Below are positions 1-9,397 of a stretch of DNA of 28,286 bases, one piece after another. The notes beneath the pieces are model-generated. The model saw only the letters and a program-made list of their open reading frames with translations, was not told the origin of the DNA and made no database searches. This DNA is from JALZUU01 sp964441245 (GTDB lineage Bacteria > Bacteroidota > Bacteroidia > Chitinophagales > Saprospiraceae): assembly GCA_964441245.1 (NCBI GenBank), contig CAYTVR010000079.1, positions 1 to 28,286 of the forward strand, read 5' to 3'. Numbering within the stretch: the first letter of the stretch is position 1; every line of letters begins with the position of its first letter. Made by a program: the position numbers and the translations under genes.

Positions 1-1428
1 TAAATGACTCCATTCGGCAGTCATACCATCGACTGAGGTTACCGCTCTTAAGGCAACTGCATTTTCATAAGTCCGTTCATCTCCCATTACTCCGACAGAT
101 TGAACAGGCAATAATATAACACCTGCCTGCCAAACATCGTTATAAAGGTCGTGTTTTTTTAGATTATTAATAAAAATCGCATCTGCTTCTTGCAACATCG
201 CTACTTTTTCAGGAGTAATATCTCCCAAAATCCGAATCCCTAAACCAGGCCCAGGAAATGGATGACGCCCCAAAATATTAGGAGAAACCTCCAATTCTTT
301 TCCCACTTTACGGACCTCATCTTTAAATAACATGCGAAGAGGCTCTACAATCTTCAGATTCATGTGATCTGGTAATCCACCTACATTGTGATGCGATTTG
401 ATCGTAACCGATGGACCATGAACAGAAACGGATTCGATCACATCTGGATAAATTGTTCCTTGTCCTAACCACTTGATATTCTCAAATTTAGCCGCTTCTT
501 CTTCAAAAACTTCGATGAAAACTCGTCCAATTATTTTTCGCTTTTGCTCTGGATCAGTTGCACCTTTCAATTCATTCCAGAAACGATGTTTTGAATCTAC
601 TCCTTTGATATTCAAGCCCATACCTTCGTAGGATTCCAATACTTGTTCAAATTCATTCTTCCGCAAAAGCCCATTATCTATAAAAAAGCAATATAAATTT
701 TCACCAATCGCTCGATGTAATAAAGCGGCTCCTACTGTTGAATCCACACCACCTGATAAAGCCATTAAAACCCGATCTGATCCGATTTTATTGCGCAATT
801 CAGCAACGGTTTGTTCTGCAAAAGAGGCTGGCGTCCATTCTCCCTTACAACCTGCGATATTGACTAGAAAGTTTTTTAGAATATTCTTTCCATGTAAACT
901 ATGGGTCACCTCTGGATGAAATTGAATACAATAAACAGGTTGAGCAAATGCTGCTTCTTTTGAGCGAAAAGCGGCTACAGGAATGCTTTCAGTAGCTGCT
1001 AAGACTTCAAATTGCTCTGGAACTTCCATTATGGTGTCGCCATGGGACATCCAAACTTGAGACTGTAATGGTACTTGGTCAAAAAAAGGATCTTTCTCTT
1101 CTACATTACTTAAGCTTGCTTTACCATACTCTCGTTTAAGGGATTTCTGTACTTTTCCACCAAAAAAATCAGCGATCATCTGTGCTCCGTAACAAATACC
1201 CAATACCGGTCGTTTACCTACAATATCTTGCAAATCAACTCTTAGCGCTTTTTCATCTGTAACAGAGAAAGGACTACCAGAAAGAATGATGGCCTTGATA
1301 TTGTCAGTTAGCTGGGGAATCTTATTATAAGGAACAATCTCACTATAGATATTCAGTTCTCTTACCCTTCTCGCGATTAGTTGCGTATATTGCGAGCCAA
1401 AATCTAAAATAAGTATTTTTTCGTTCAT
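1..1428 (-). CDS. guaA: GMP synthase (glutamine-hydrolysing), 3' end cut by the window edge
   Basis: Converts XMP to GMP using glutamine and ATP, the last step of guanine nucleotide synthesis, in the cytoplasm. The frame is open from the ATG at 1428 to the left edge (476 codons), so about 40 C-terminal residues are missing compared with the usual 515-525. An N-terminal class I glutamine amidotransferase domain (about 1-190) carries the catalytic Cys79 in GICYGAQ and the His171/Glu173 pair in QFHPEVTH. The ATP-pyrophosphatase domain follows, with the PP-loop SGGVDST at about 224-230, then the C-terminal dimerisation domain (KIIGRVFIEVF, HHNVGGLP, PFPGPGLGIRILG). The start MNEKILILDFGSQYTQLI matches the family N-terminus and lies immediately downstream of a TATCTTTG promoter box. 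It is divergent from the permease gene at 1455. Identity is secure. Confidence 0.97.
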   Translation of the reverse strand, partial: MNEKILILDFGSQYTQLIARRVRELNIYSEIVPYNKIPQLTDNIKAIILSGSPFSVTDEKALRVDLQDIVGKRPVLGICYGAQMIADFFGGKVQKSLKREYGKASLSNVEEKDPFFDQVPLQSQVWMSHGDTIMEVPEQFEVLAATESIPVAAFRSKEAAFAQPVYCIQFHPEVTHSLHGKNILKNFLVNIAGCKGEWTPASFAEQTVAELRNKIGSDRVLMALSGGVDSTVGAALLHRAIGENLYCFFIDNGLLRKNEFEQVLESYEGMGLNIKGVDSKHRFWNELKGATDPEQKRKIIGRVFIEVFEEEAAKFENIKWLGQGTIYPDVIESVSVHGPSVTIKSHHNVGGLPDHMNLKIVEPLRMLFKDEVRKVGKELEVSPNILGRHPFPGPGLGIRILGDITPEKVAMLQEADAIFINNLKKHDLYNDVWQAGVILLPVQSVGVMGDERTYENAVALRAVTSVDGMTAEWSHL

Positions 1429-1454
1429 GGGAGCAAAGATAATATTTTTGTAGT
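1429..1454. promoter_or_regulatory. Compact divergent promoter, guaA / FtsX-type gene
   Basis: This 26 bp gap holds two Bacteroidota-type -7 boxes back to back. TATCTTTG reads on the minus strand (1434-1441) towards guaA, and TATTTTTG on the plus strand (1443-1450) towards the gene at 1455. Each box ends 5-6 nt from the start codon it serves, so both messages may be leaderless or nearly so. The -33 regions would lie inside the opposite gene and are weak matches. The boxes are seen directly; leaderless transcription is inference. Confidence 0.55.
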
Positions 1455-2606
1455 ATGCTAAAAAAATTGCTTTGGAAAGATAAAAACAAATGGCAAATTG
1501 GAGGAGCTGCACTTGGTTCTTTCATCGGTTTGTTCCTATTATTGTTGTCTTTACAGTTTTTTATTGACTTTCGGATGCTCATCAGTGGCAAAGGTTCGGG
1601 TGGTGAACAGTATTTGACCGTAAATAAACAGGTGATTGCCTATAAAAGTCATTTTACGGATGAGGAACTGGAAATGGTTAAGAATCAAGCATTTGTCAAT
1701 TCAATGGGGACTTTTACTTCCAATGAATTTAAGGTAAGTGCTTCAAGTAAAAATTTTGGTTTTTATACCGAATTATTTTTTGAATCGGTAGATGATGAGT
1801 TTTTGGATGTTCATGACGAACGATTTAAGTGGGAAAAAGGGCAACCAGAGATTCCGATTATCATTTCAAGGGATTATGTGGCCCTGTATAACTTTGGTTT
1901 TGCACCAAGTCAAGGGTTGCCACAGCTCAATCCGCAATTTATCCAACGATTTTCGCTTGACATTACAGTAAAAGGAAATGGTCTAAAACGTACTTATCCA
2001 GGCAGAATTGTGGGTTATAGCGATCGGATTCATACCATATTGGTTCCCCAGGATTTTATGAATTGGGCGAATGAGACTTTTGGAGAGGAGAAAAAACCTG
2101 GACCTTCTCGAATGATCATCGCAACGGATAATCCATATTCAGAGGAAGTCTCTAATTTCCTTTCGGAAAATAAATATGAACTGAGTAGCGGTCGACTCAT
2201 TGGTGGAAAAGTAACTTCACTGCTCCGAGCAGTAATTACCATTGTCGCTATCATTGGAATGATCATCGTCTTATTATCTGTTTTTATTTTCATCCTCAAC
2301 TTTCAATTAATCATTTCTAAATCCAGTGAGGACATTCGTTTATTACTTCAGCTCGGCTATAAAGAAAAACAAATCAGTGATGAAATTTCTGGGTATTTAC
2401 TTCGCCTATTTGGAATGGTGGTTCTAGCTACTTTTGTGGGATTGTTTCTCTTCCGATTTCTATTGCGTTACTGGTTTGGGCAAGAAGGATTTATTTTAGG
2501 CATTGGCTTGCATTGGTCGGTTTATCTGGCTGCGCTTGTGTTTTCTAGCCTCATTGTGTTCTTCAATCTTAGGAATATTCGACGAAGCATTGGGGCTTTG
2601 TTTTAA
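1455..2606 (+). CDS. FtsX/MacB-type ABC transporter permease, single-copy 4-TM form
   Basis: An integral inner-membrane protein of 383 residues with the FtsX-like permease plan. One N-terminal membrane helix (about 17-37) is followed by an extracytoplasmic domain of about 215 residues and three C-terminal helices (about 255-285, 313-337, 349-372). The segment after the second helix (EDIRLLLQLGYKEKQI) is the typical coupling region of FtsX permeases, where a partner ATPase docks. Such permeases work with an ABC ATPase in lipoprotein or peptide export or as mechanotransmitters. No ATPase gene is next to it, so the substrate cannot be inferred. The ATG at 1455 directly follows a TATTTTTG box. 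Its last codons and 3' flank are duplicated just downstream. The family call is good, the role unknown. Confidence 0.8.
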   Translation: MLKKLLWKDKNKWQIGGAALGSFIGLFLLLLSLQFFIDFRMLISGKGSGGEQYLTVNKQVIAYKSHFTDEELEMVKNQAFVNSMGTFTSNEFKVSASSKNFGFYTELFFESVDDEFLDVHDERFKWEKGQPEIPIIISRDYVALYNFGFAPSQGLPQLNPQFIQRFSLDITVKGNGLKRTYPGRIVGYSDRIHTILVPQDFMNWANETFGEEKKPGPSRMIIATDNPYSEEVSNFLSENKYELSSGRLIGGKVTSLLRAVITIVAIIGMIIVLLSVFIFILNFQLIISKSSEDIRLLLQLGYKEKQISDEISGYLLRLFGMVVLATFVGLFLFRFLLRYWFGQEGFILGIGLHWSVYLAALVFSSLIVFFNLRNIRRSIGALF

Positions 2607-2809
2607 TGATTGAATGTGGGAATAATTGAATTTTGAATGGCCTGCTTATGTGAGACTCGCGTTATCGAGGCAGTTAATTTTCTGGTTTGATTGTGTTGTC
2701 CAATCTTAGTAATATTTGACGAAGTATTGAGGTTTGTTTTAAATGATTGAATGTGGGAATAATTGATTTTTGAATGGCTTTCTTATGTGAGACTCGCGTT
2801 AGAAGGCCA
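2555..2809. repeat. Tandem duplication, 137 bp period, of the permease gene's 3' end
   Basis: Positions 2555-2672 recur at 2692-2809 with scattered changes. The unit starts inside the last codons of the permease gene (TGTGTT, AATCTTAG, GACGAAG), runs through its stop and continues into the left half of the 98 bp structured repeat (GATTGAATGTGGG at 2608 and 2745). The second copy of the coding tail holds in-frame stops and is dead. The duplication is therefore old enough to have diverged. Confidence 0.85.
2608..2672 (+). repeat. 98 bp structured repeat, copy A (left half, degenerate)
   Basis: It begins two bases after the permease stop codon. It shares GATTGAATG, the left stem region GAATTTTGAATGG and the loop TGAGACTCGCGTT with copies B and C. 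The right stem arm is not clearly recognisable, so this copy probably no longer folds properly. It belongs to the 137 bp tandem duplication. Confidence 0.7.
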
Positions 2810-2842
2810 TTCAAAATTCTTGCATTCAAATATTCAAAATTA
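2745..2842 (+). repeat. 98 bp structured repeat, copy B, between convergent genes
   Basis: A full-length copy of the same size as copy C. The stem arms are 2765-2783 and 2801-2819 (core GAATGGCTTTCT / AGAAGGCCATTC), with a 17-nt loop containing TGAGACTCGCGTT. An outer pairing joins TTGAATG to CATTCAA. Its right end overlaps the stop codon of the minus-strand gene ending at 2840. The position suggests a transcription or mRNA end structure, but no U-tract follows the stem. Confidence 0.75.
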
Positions 2843-4243
2843 CGGTATCTGATTCAGCAACCACGTTTTCTCCGCCACAGATTTAGTAGATTCTATTTTT
2901 TCTTTTAATGACAAACAAGCCTCTTTATCGTAGTTTTTCAATTCTAATAATTGTTTGGTAAAAGCAATAAGATGGAGATAGTTTTCTTTATGATATCCAA
3001 TGATTTTTTTCCGGTAAATAAATTTTTTCATGGCCTCCAGATGAGATTCTAATAAGGAAATTTCTTCTAATTCAAAATAAATTTTCAGGGCTATAGTCTT
3101 GGCAGCAAGATTAAGGAGAAGGTCATCATATTCTGTTTTTTGCAATAAAGAAAGTACTTTATCAAAATTTTTTCTGGCATATTCTAAACGAGCCATATTG
3201 TAAGAGTAGGAGCTTTCCCGATGTTGTTTTTCTACATGATTTTTATATTGATGAATAAAATTTTCTACCCAATCATACTCTTTCCGAATGAGCCCTATGG
3301 TAGTAATATTTTGATGTGTAAAACGGGACAACATTCCATTACTGATTAGATGTTCTTGACGAAGGCCTTCCTTGCATAAGTCAAACATTTCTTCTTCGAA
3401 TTGTTTATTTCCCTCATTCAACCTTTTGATACAATAGTTAATTGACAATAAAAATAAATCTCGAATTTCAGATTTTGGAAAAATATTAGAGTTTGAAAAA
3501 AGAGCAATTTTTAATTTTTCAAAATGATGAATTTCTTCTGGTTTTGTCAAAATATGATAAACATAATAATAAATAGCGATAGAAGGATTCTCAAGTAAAT
3601 TTTGTTCCTCAATATATTCAATTATTTCGGAGAGCATCCCAAAGTGATATTCTGTTTTATAAACCGTTTGATGAGATAAGGACAAACAGATTTGTCGAAG
3701 TTTTTGATTAAAATAAAAAACATCTAGATGATCATTTAATTCCTGTAAATTCTGTTCACCTGTTCTCTGAAAACCCGAAGTAAAATAATATTCTTCTAAA
3801 AGAATTTGAAAATAGTAATATTGATAATCCGTATTTCTGCCAGATTGTTTTTCTAATAAATGTCTGGCTCTTCCTATACTTTTTTTAAAGAGTTTTGGGA
3901 GTTTTCTTTTCCTATAAATTTCCGATAAGTTAATCTTATTCTTTATTTCATCCAAGGATTGAATGACCAAGAATTCTTCTAAATGTTTAAAGCAGTAACT
4001 GACGATTAAACGAAATTGTTGATCATCATATGGTGATTTTGGATAGACTTGTTTATAGAGTAATTTTTTATCTGGAATGATTTGAAATTCGAAAATATAC
4101 TGCACTAATGATTCAAAAAGTTGGATGACATCTTTGCGTTGATTAAAAAAGGGAGAGTTGATAAACTTCCGAAAATCTCGGATTTCCTTCGTAGAAAAGG
4201 TATTGAGAAGGGAAACTAGTTGACTTTTTTGCATAATACACAT
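2840..4243 (-). CDS. Uncharacterised helical protein, paralogue of the gene at 10545-11954
   Basis: A 467-residue, probably cytoplasmic protein that I cannot assign to a named family. It has no signal peptide or membrane segment, is rich in Leu, Lys, Glu, Phe and Tyr, and looks helical throughout, perhaps TPR-like in its second half. It aligns over its full length with the protein at 10545-11954. Shared blocks are RKFINSPFFNQRKDV near residue 30, INYCIKRLNEGNK, KEYDWVENFI and KKIIGYHKENYL near the C-terminus. The start may be ATG 4243 or ATG 4234 (MQKSQL); the paralogue begins MAEVEKSQL, which fits either. It is divergent from the secreted-protein gene at 4479, as its paralogue is from 12203. 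That suggests a linked function, such as regulating, folding or delivering the partner, but this is inference. Confidence 0.85.
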   Translation of the reverse strand: MCIMQKSQLVSLLNTFSTKEIRDFRKFINSPFFNQRKDVIQLFESLVQYIFEFQIIPDKKLLYKQVYPKSPYDDQQFRLIVSYCFKHLEEFLVIQSLDEIKNKINLSEIYRKRKLPKLFKKSIGRARHLLEKQSGRNTDYQYYYFQILLEEYYFTSGFQRTGEQNLQELNDHLDVFYFNQKLRQICLSLSHQTVYKTEYHFGMLSEIIEYIEEQNLLENPSIAIYYYVYHILTKPEEIHHFEKLKIALFSNSNIFPKSEIRDLFLLSINYCIKRLNEGNKQFEEEMFDLCKEGLRQEHLISNGMLSRFTHQNITTIGLIRKEYDWVENFIHQYKNHVEKQHRESSYSYNMARLEYARKNFDKVLSLLQKTEYDDLLLNLAAKTIALKIYFELEEISLLESHLEAMKKFIYRKKIIGYHKENYLHLIAFTKQLLELKNYDKEACLSLKEKIESTKSVAEKTWLLNQIP

Positions 4244-4478
4244 TATAAATTAATTATTTTGACATTACAAAATAGTTAAAATACATTTATTCTATGTTTA
4301 AAATGATCTTTTTTTGATAATCATATCTTACAAATGATGTTTTTTGTATTTGATTTCTAAGTAAAAAATATAGAATTTGTGCGTGTAATCTGATTACGAA
4401 ATCGATAACCAATAATATCAAAAAAAAACTAAAACAATTACAAATATTTCCTTGAAGACAAAGCTTAAAACTGGACCT
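4244..4478. promoter_or_regulatory. Divergent intergenic region of module 1
   Basis: About 235 bp of very AT-rich DNA between two divergent starts, so it must carry both promoters. TAGAATTTG near 4372 is a loose match to the -7 box, with TTTG about 20 bp upstream. No clear operator palindrome is visible, and I find no long motif shared with the matching region of module 2. Confidence 0.4.
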
Positions 4479-7400
4479 ATGAAAAATTATATTCTATTCC
4501 TTCTCTTGAGTTTTTTATTATCAGGTAACCTACTTTCACAATCCTGCTTACCTGGAGGAATCATTTTTTCTTCTCAATCACAGATTGATAATTTTTCCTC
4601 AAATTATCCCGGATGTAAAACGATTGCTGGTCCTGTCGAAATTAATAGCAATCAGATAACCAATCTATTTGGGCTAAGTCAATTGGAAACTATAGGCGGG
4701 TATTTAAAAATATGGAATGGTCATAATTTATCTTCTCTAAATGGATTAGAAAATTTGATAAGCATAGGAGGGAATGTTGATATTAGTTTTTATAATGCAA
4801 TTGAATCATTAGAAGGCTTAAATAACTTGGCATCCATTAACGGAAGCCTTCAAATTTCAGACAATAAAAACTTAGTCTCTCTTGACGGTATTGAAAACTT
4901 AAATTACGAAACCATAACCTATTTTCGATTAACAGGAAACTCCAATTTAAAAACCTGTGGAGAAAGTTTAAAGGTTTGTGAAATTATAGCTTCCGATGTA
5001 CAAACCTACATTTCTGGTAATGGAGAAAACTGTAACAGTCCTAATGAAATACAAGTCATCTGTGGTGGTATACCCAAAGTTCAATTTACGGTTTTTCATG
5101 ACTTAAATGAAAATAAGCTCCAAGATATTGGAGAACCTTATGTCCAAAATATTGCAATCAACATCCAGTCTGGAGGTACTTATTATTCTGAGATAATAGA
5201 CAACAATTTGGTTTATCTCTCTCCAGATAATTATATAATTCAATTTAAACCCTCAGATAATTTAGCATGGGAATTGACTACCGACTCTTCCTCTTTTCAT
5301 ATTGAACTAACAGGAAATAACGGAGATGCACATGTTGATTTTGGGGTTAAACTAGCACCAGGCACTTGTTTTCTAGAAGGTTTAAGTTTGGATAGCCAAA
5401 AGCAAATTGATAGTTTTTCTATTAAATATCCAGACTGTACCATAATCGCAGGTTATTTAAATATTAATGATTCTGATGAATCAGTCAATAGCTTGATCGG
5501 CCTAAGTCAAATTACTGCTGTCGGTGGGCCATTGACTATTAATTTTATTAATGGAATGACCAGTTTAACTGGGCTCAACAATATCAGTAGTGTTGCAGAA
5601 CTAGTTGTATTAGATAATGAAGATATTCTAAGCCTTACCGGATTAGAAGGATTGACCTCTGCTAACAGTATCGAAATTTCAAATAATGATGCTTTGGTCA
5701 GTCTGGTTGGATTGGGTAATATTAATACAACAAGCTCGCTTAAAATTGGTAGGAATCATAATCTTACATCATTAACAGGATTAGAGAGTTTTACTGCGCT
5801 TGAAGAATTAAATGTAGAAGAAAACAATAGTTTACTTAGCCTAAATGGATTAAATAATCTAACGGAAGTTGGAAAATTTGACATAAAAAATAAGCTATTG
5901 GATAACTATATTGGCTTAAACCAATTAAAGCGCATCTCAGGTGACTTCAACATCACTCCAGAACATGAAGTAATCAATTTTGAAGGACTTGAAAATCTGG
6001 AACGAATTGGGGGAAACTTTAGAATACAAGGAGGCTATGCTCAGTTTGTTTTAGAAAGTATGGATGGCCTTAATAATCTAAAAAGAATAGAAGGAAGCCT
6101 GATCATTGTAGACAACAATACGGTGCAAAATTTGACCGCACTGCAAAACCTCACTTATATTGGTGATGGTATTAATATTTCAAATTCGACCAACCTATAC
6201 AACTTGGAAGGACTAGAAAACTTATCAGAAATCAATGGACAGTTCCGATTATTTAACAATCCAGAAATAACTTCGCTAGAATACTTTCAAAGCTTACAAG
6301 CTAATAGTATTACAGAAATGATCATTGAGCAAAATGATATTCTTTCGATCTGCGATGTTCCTTTCGTTTGTGATTTTTTAAGTACAGAAAATTTAATTGT
6401 CATTCAAGGTAACAATCCCGGTTGTAACAGTATCGAAGAAGTTCAAGATTCTTGTGGATTTAATCTAATCAATGGAAATGTTTTTCAAGACTTAAATGAT
6501 AATTGCAATTTTAATGATGGCGAAACACCACTCAAAAATTGGATGGTTCAAGCAGACGGGTATACCGATTTTTATAGTTTAACTGACTCTCTTGGGAATT
6601 ATACCTTAAGAGTTGATACCGGTATCTTTTCACTCCATTTGATTGAACCTAATCCTTATTGGACTAGTTGTGTGGATGGTATAGAATTCACCTTTGACGC
6701 ATTTGGTGGCAATGATTCTTTGGATTTTCCAGCCAGTGATTTGTACGATTGTCCGGCACTAACTATTGATGTAGGCACACCTTTTCTTCGAAGATGTTTT
6801 GATAATGTTTATAGTGTTAACTATTGCAATCAAGGGACCATTATTGCCGAAGATGCCTACGCAGAAATCTCATTTGATTCCTTTCTCGATATTGATACTG
6901 CTAGTATTCCCTATACTATTGTCGATGATTGGTATCAATTTCAGCTTGGAGATATCGCTGTTGGTGAATGTGGTTCCTTTACCATTAATGTTAGGGTAAG
7001 TTGTGATGCCTTATTGAGCCAAACTCATTGTGTGGAAGCTCATATTTATCCAGATACTTTTTGTAATCCACAAGATCCCAATTGGTCAGGAGCAAGCTTA
7101 GAATTAGATGCAGCTTGTGTTGATGATGAAGTCGAGCTTAGTATTAAAAATGTCGGTAATGGAGCTATGACCAATAGCCTAAATTACATTGTAATTGAAG
7201 ATCAATTGATCATGTCTCCTGGAATAGATCCTCCACTTCCAATTGGTGGTATTAAAACTTTATCTCGCCCAGCGAATGGAGCAACTTATCGACTGGAAGT
7301 GAATCAAATACTAGGACATCCCATCCTACAAAATCCTAGTATTGCTATTGAAGGATGTACTAGCGACACTACCCTATCCGTCAGCTTAGGATATATTAAT

Positions 7401-9395
7401 TTATTTTCAGAATATGATGCATCACCGTTTGTATCTATTGATTGTCAAGAAAATATTGGATCTTATGACCCTAACGATAAAATGGCATTTCCAAAAGGAT
7501 ATGGCGAAGAACATTTCATCAAAGCAAATACGGATATTGAATACAAAATTCGCTTTCAAAATACAGGTACCGATACAGCTTTCAATATTGTTATCATTGA
7601 TACTTTATCCAATTTCCTAGATATCTCAACACTTCGACTTGGATCTAGTAGTCATCCTTATACAACCGAGTTAGGTGCCGATGGATTAGTTCAATTTACA
7701 TTTTATAACATCATGCTACCGGACAGCAATATTAATGAAGTTGCCTCACATGGCTTCATTAAATTTAAAATAAGACAAAAACCAAATCTTCCAATCGGAA
7801 CAAGAATTTATAATAAAGCGGATATCTATTTTGATTTTAATGATCCTATTATTACGAATGAGACCTGGCACACCATAGGTGATGAAATTATTGGTACTTG
7901 CATTTTAGACTTTACTACTCAAACGGAAGTGAATAATTTTGCATTACATGATCCTGATTATTCGGAAATTAATTGCAACGTTTATATTCATTCAGGAATC
8001 GATGATCCAATTACTAATCTAAATGCTTTTAGTCAAATAAACTCTATCAATGGATTTTTGCGAATAGAAGATAATGAATTGTTGACCAATCTTTCTGGTT
8101 TAGAAAACCTAACTTCCGTTCAACGTTTTTGTAATATCGAAGCCAATGAGAATTTAGTTAATTTAGAAGGTCTAAATAATCTGACCACCATCAATAGCAA
8201 CTTAAACATTAAAAACAATCCCGATTTAGAAACTCTTTCTGGCTTGGATAACATTTCTGCCTTAGATGGAAAACTTGAGCTTCAAAACAACCCAAAATTA
8301 GTCAATATCTCCGCTTTAAATGGCCTTAATACTAATTCCATAAATCTCCTTAAAATCATAGATAACAATTTGTTGGAATATTGTGAGGAACCAATTGTTT
8401 GTCATTACCTTGCTAATCAAGGAACAGCTACTATCAGCAATAACAAATTAGGTTGTAATACCATTGAAGAAATTATTTTTCGCTGTTCTTTTTCTGACGA
8501 AGATCAGGATGGATTTTATAGTGATGTTGATTGTGATGACAATAATGCAGAAGTGAATCCCGATGCCACAGAAATTCCATATAACGAAATCGATGATGAC
8601 TGTAACGAAATGACCTTAGACGATGATCTAGATCAAGATGGTTTTGTACTCGCACAAGATTGTGATGATATGAATCCTGACATCAACTCCGCTATCGCGG
8701 AAATTCCATACAACGGAATTGATGATGATTGTAACCAAATGACCTTAGACGATGATCTAGATCAAGATGGTTTTGTACTCGCAGAGGATTGCGATGATAT
8801 GAATCCTAACATCAATGCCGATGCCACAGAAATTCCATACAACGGAACCGATGATGATTGTAACCAAATGACCGTAGACGATGATCTAGATCAAGATGGT
8901 TTTGTACTCGCCGAAGATTGTGATGATATGAATCCTAACATCAATGCCGATGCCACAGAAATTCCATATAACGGAATCGATGATGATTGCAACGAAACAA
9001 CTTTAGACGATGATTTAGATCAAGATGGTTTTGTACTCACAGAGGATTGTGATGATATGAATCCTAACATCAATGCCGATGCCACAGAAATCCCAAACAA
9101 CAATATTGATGAAGATTGCGATGGAATAGATGGAGGAGTTTCTACCAAACGATTCTATCATGCTCAGATCGATATTTTCCCAAATCCAACTTCGAATAAA
9201 ACTCAAATCGTCTTATCGAATACGAATATGCAAAATGTACAATTAAGGGTTTTCAATGTTACTGGAAAATTAATCCTGATGCAAAAACTAAATGCTGAAA
9301 CGGAAGTGGATCTTTCCAAATACCCTAATGGAATTTATATTTTTAGCATCAGCAATGGGCATCAAATTAGACAAGAAAAAGTGCTTAAATTATAA
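4479..9395 (+). CDS. T9SS-secreted multidomain protein: receptor-L/LRR modules, SdrD-like domains, MopE-type metal-binding repeats
   Basis: A 1638-residue exported surface protein. A signal peptide (about 1-21, MKNYILFLLLSFLLSG) precedes a leucine-rich receptor-L-like module (22-194) with a Cys-bounded cap. Then come a short SdrD/Cna-like domain (VFHDLNENKLQDIGEP, about 200-290), a second L module (296-660) and another such domain (VFQDLNDNCNFNDGE). The central Bacteroidota domain (about 764-1137; GTPFLRRCFDN, IGSYDPNDK, FQNTGTDTAFN; resembles DUF11/DUF7619) follows, then a third L module (1140-1337). Five MopE-type putative metal-binding repeats (1340-1551; DQDGF, DCDD, EIPYNGIDDDCN) lead to a type A sorting tail (FPNPTSN, LSKYPNGIYIFSI). 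I chose ATG 4479 because it starts the signal peptide directly; an in-frame TTG at 4452 would bury it behind nine charged residues. Ligand unknown; adhesion is the usual guess. Confidence 0.92.
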   Translation: MKNYILFLLLSFLLSGNLLSQSCLPGGIIFSSQSQIDNFSSNYPGCKTIAGPVEINSNQITNLFGLSQLETIGGYLKIWNGHNLSSLNGLENLISIGGNVDISFYNAIESLEGLNNLASINGSLQISDNKNLVSLDGIENLNYETITYFRLTGNSNLKTCGESLKVCEIIASDVQTYISGNGENCNSPNEIQVICGGIPKVQFTVFHDLNENKLQDIGEPYVQNIAINIQSGGTYYSEIIDNNLVYLSPDNYIIQFKPSDNLAWELTTDSSSFHIELTGNNGDAHVDFGVKLAPGTCFLEGLSLDSQKQIDSFSIKYPDCTIIAGYLNINDSDESVNSLIGLSQITAVGGPLTINFINGMTSLTGLNNISSVAELVVLDNEDILSLTGLEGLTSANSIEISNNDALVSLVGLGNINTTSSLKIGRNHNLTSLTGLESFTALEELNVEENNSLLSLNGLNNLTEVGKFDIKNKLLDNYIGLNQLKRISGDFNITPEHEVINFEGLENLERIGGNFRIQGGYAQFVLESMDGLNNLKRIEGSLIIVDNNTVQNLTALQNLTYIGDGINISNSTNLYNLEGLENLSEINGQFRLFNNPEITSLEYFQSLQANSITEMIIEQNDILSICDVPFVCDFLSTENLIVIQGNNPGCNSIEEVQDSCGFNLINGNVFQDLNDNCNFNDGETPLKNWMVQADGYTDFYSLTDSLGNYTLRVDTGIFSLHLIEPNPYWTSCVDGIEFTFDAFGGNDSLDFPASDLYDCPALTIDVGTPFLRRCFDNVYSVNYCNQGTIIAEDAYAEISFDSFLDIDTASIPYTIVDDWYQFQLGDIAVGECGSFTINVRVSCDALLSQTHCVEAHIYPDTFCNPQDPNWSGASLELDAACVDDEVELSIKNVGNGAMTNSLNYIVIEDQLIMSPGIDPPLPIGGIKTLSRPANGATYRLEVNQILGHPILQNPSIAIEGCTSDTTLSVSLGYINLFSEYDASPFVSIDCQENIGSYDPNDKMAFPKGYGEEHFIKANTDIEYKIRFQNTGTDTAFNIVIIDTLSNFLDISTLRLGSSSHPYTTELGADGLVQFTFYNIMLPDSNINEVASHGFIKFKIRQKPNLPIGTRIYNKADIYFDFNDPIITNETWHTIGDEIIGTCILDFTTQTEVNNFALHDPDYSEINCNVYIHSGIDDPITNLNAFSQINSINGFLRIEDNELLTNLSGLENLTSVQRFCNIEANENLVNLEGLNNLTTINSNLNIKNNPDLETLSGLDNISALDGKLELQNNPKLVNISALNGLNTNSINLLKIIDNNLLEYCEEPIVCHYLANQGTATISNNKLGCNTIEEIIFRCSFSDEDQDGFYSDVDCDDNNAEVNPDATEIPYNEIDDDCNEMTLDDDLDQDGFVLAQDCDDMNPDINSAIAEIPYNGIDDDCNQMTLDDDLDQDGFVLAEDCDDMNPNINADATEIPYNGTDDDCNQMTVDDDLDQDGFVLAEDCDDMNPNINADATEIPYNGIDDDCNETTLDDDLDQDGFVLTEDCDDMNPNINADATEIPNNNIDEDCDGIDGGVSTKRFYHAQIDIFPNPTSNKTQIVLSNTNMQNVQLRVFNVTGKLILMQKLNAETEVDLSKYPNGIYIFSISNGHQIRQEKVLKL
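8497..9133 (+). repeat. In-frame 129 bp tandem repeats coding for MopE-type motifs
   Basis: Near-identical units start at 8621, 8750, 8879 and 9008 (marker CGATGATCTAGATCAAGATG), each exactly 129 bp or 43 codons. A more diverged first unit lies before 8621. The period is a multiple of three, so unit gain or loss would keep the frame. The high DNA identity points to recent expansion or ongoing homogenisation. Confidence 0.9.
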
Positions 9396-9397
9396 AT

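Noticed and set aside
4452..4478. Upstream in-frame TTG start for the module 1 secreted protein
   Set aside because: It would add nine charged residues before the signal peptide; ATG 4479 gives a standard T9SS cargo N-terminus.
8497..9133. CRISPR-like regular spacing
   Set aside because: The units are contiguous coding repeats of 43 codons without unique spacers.
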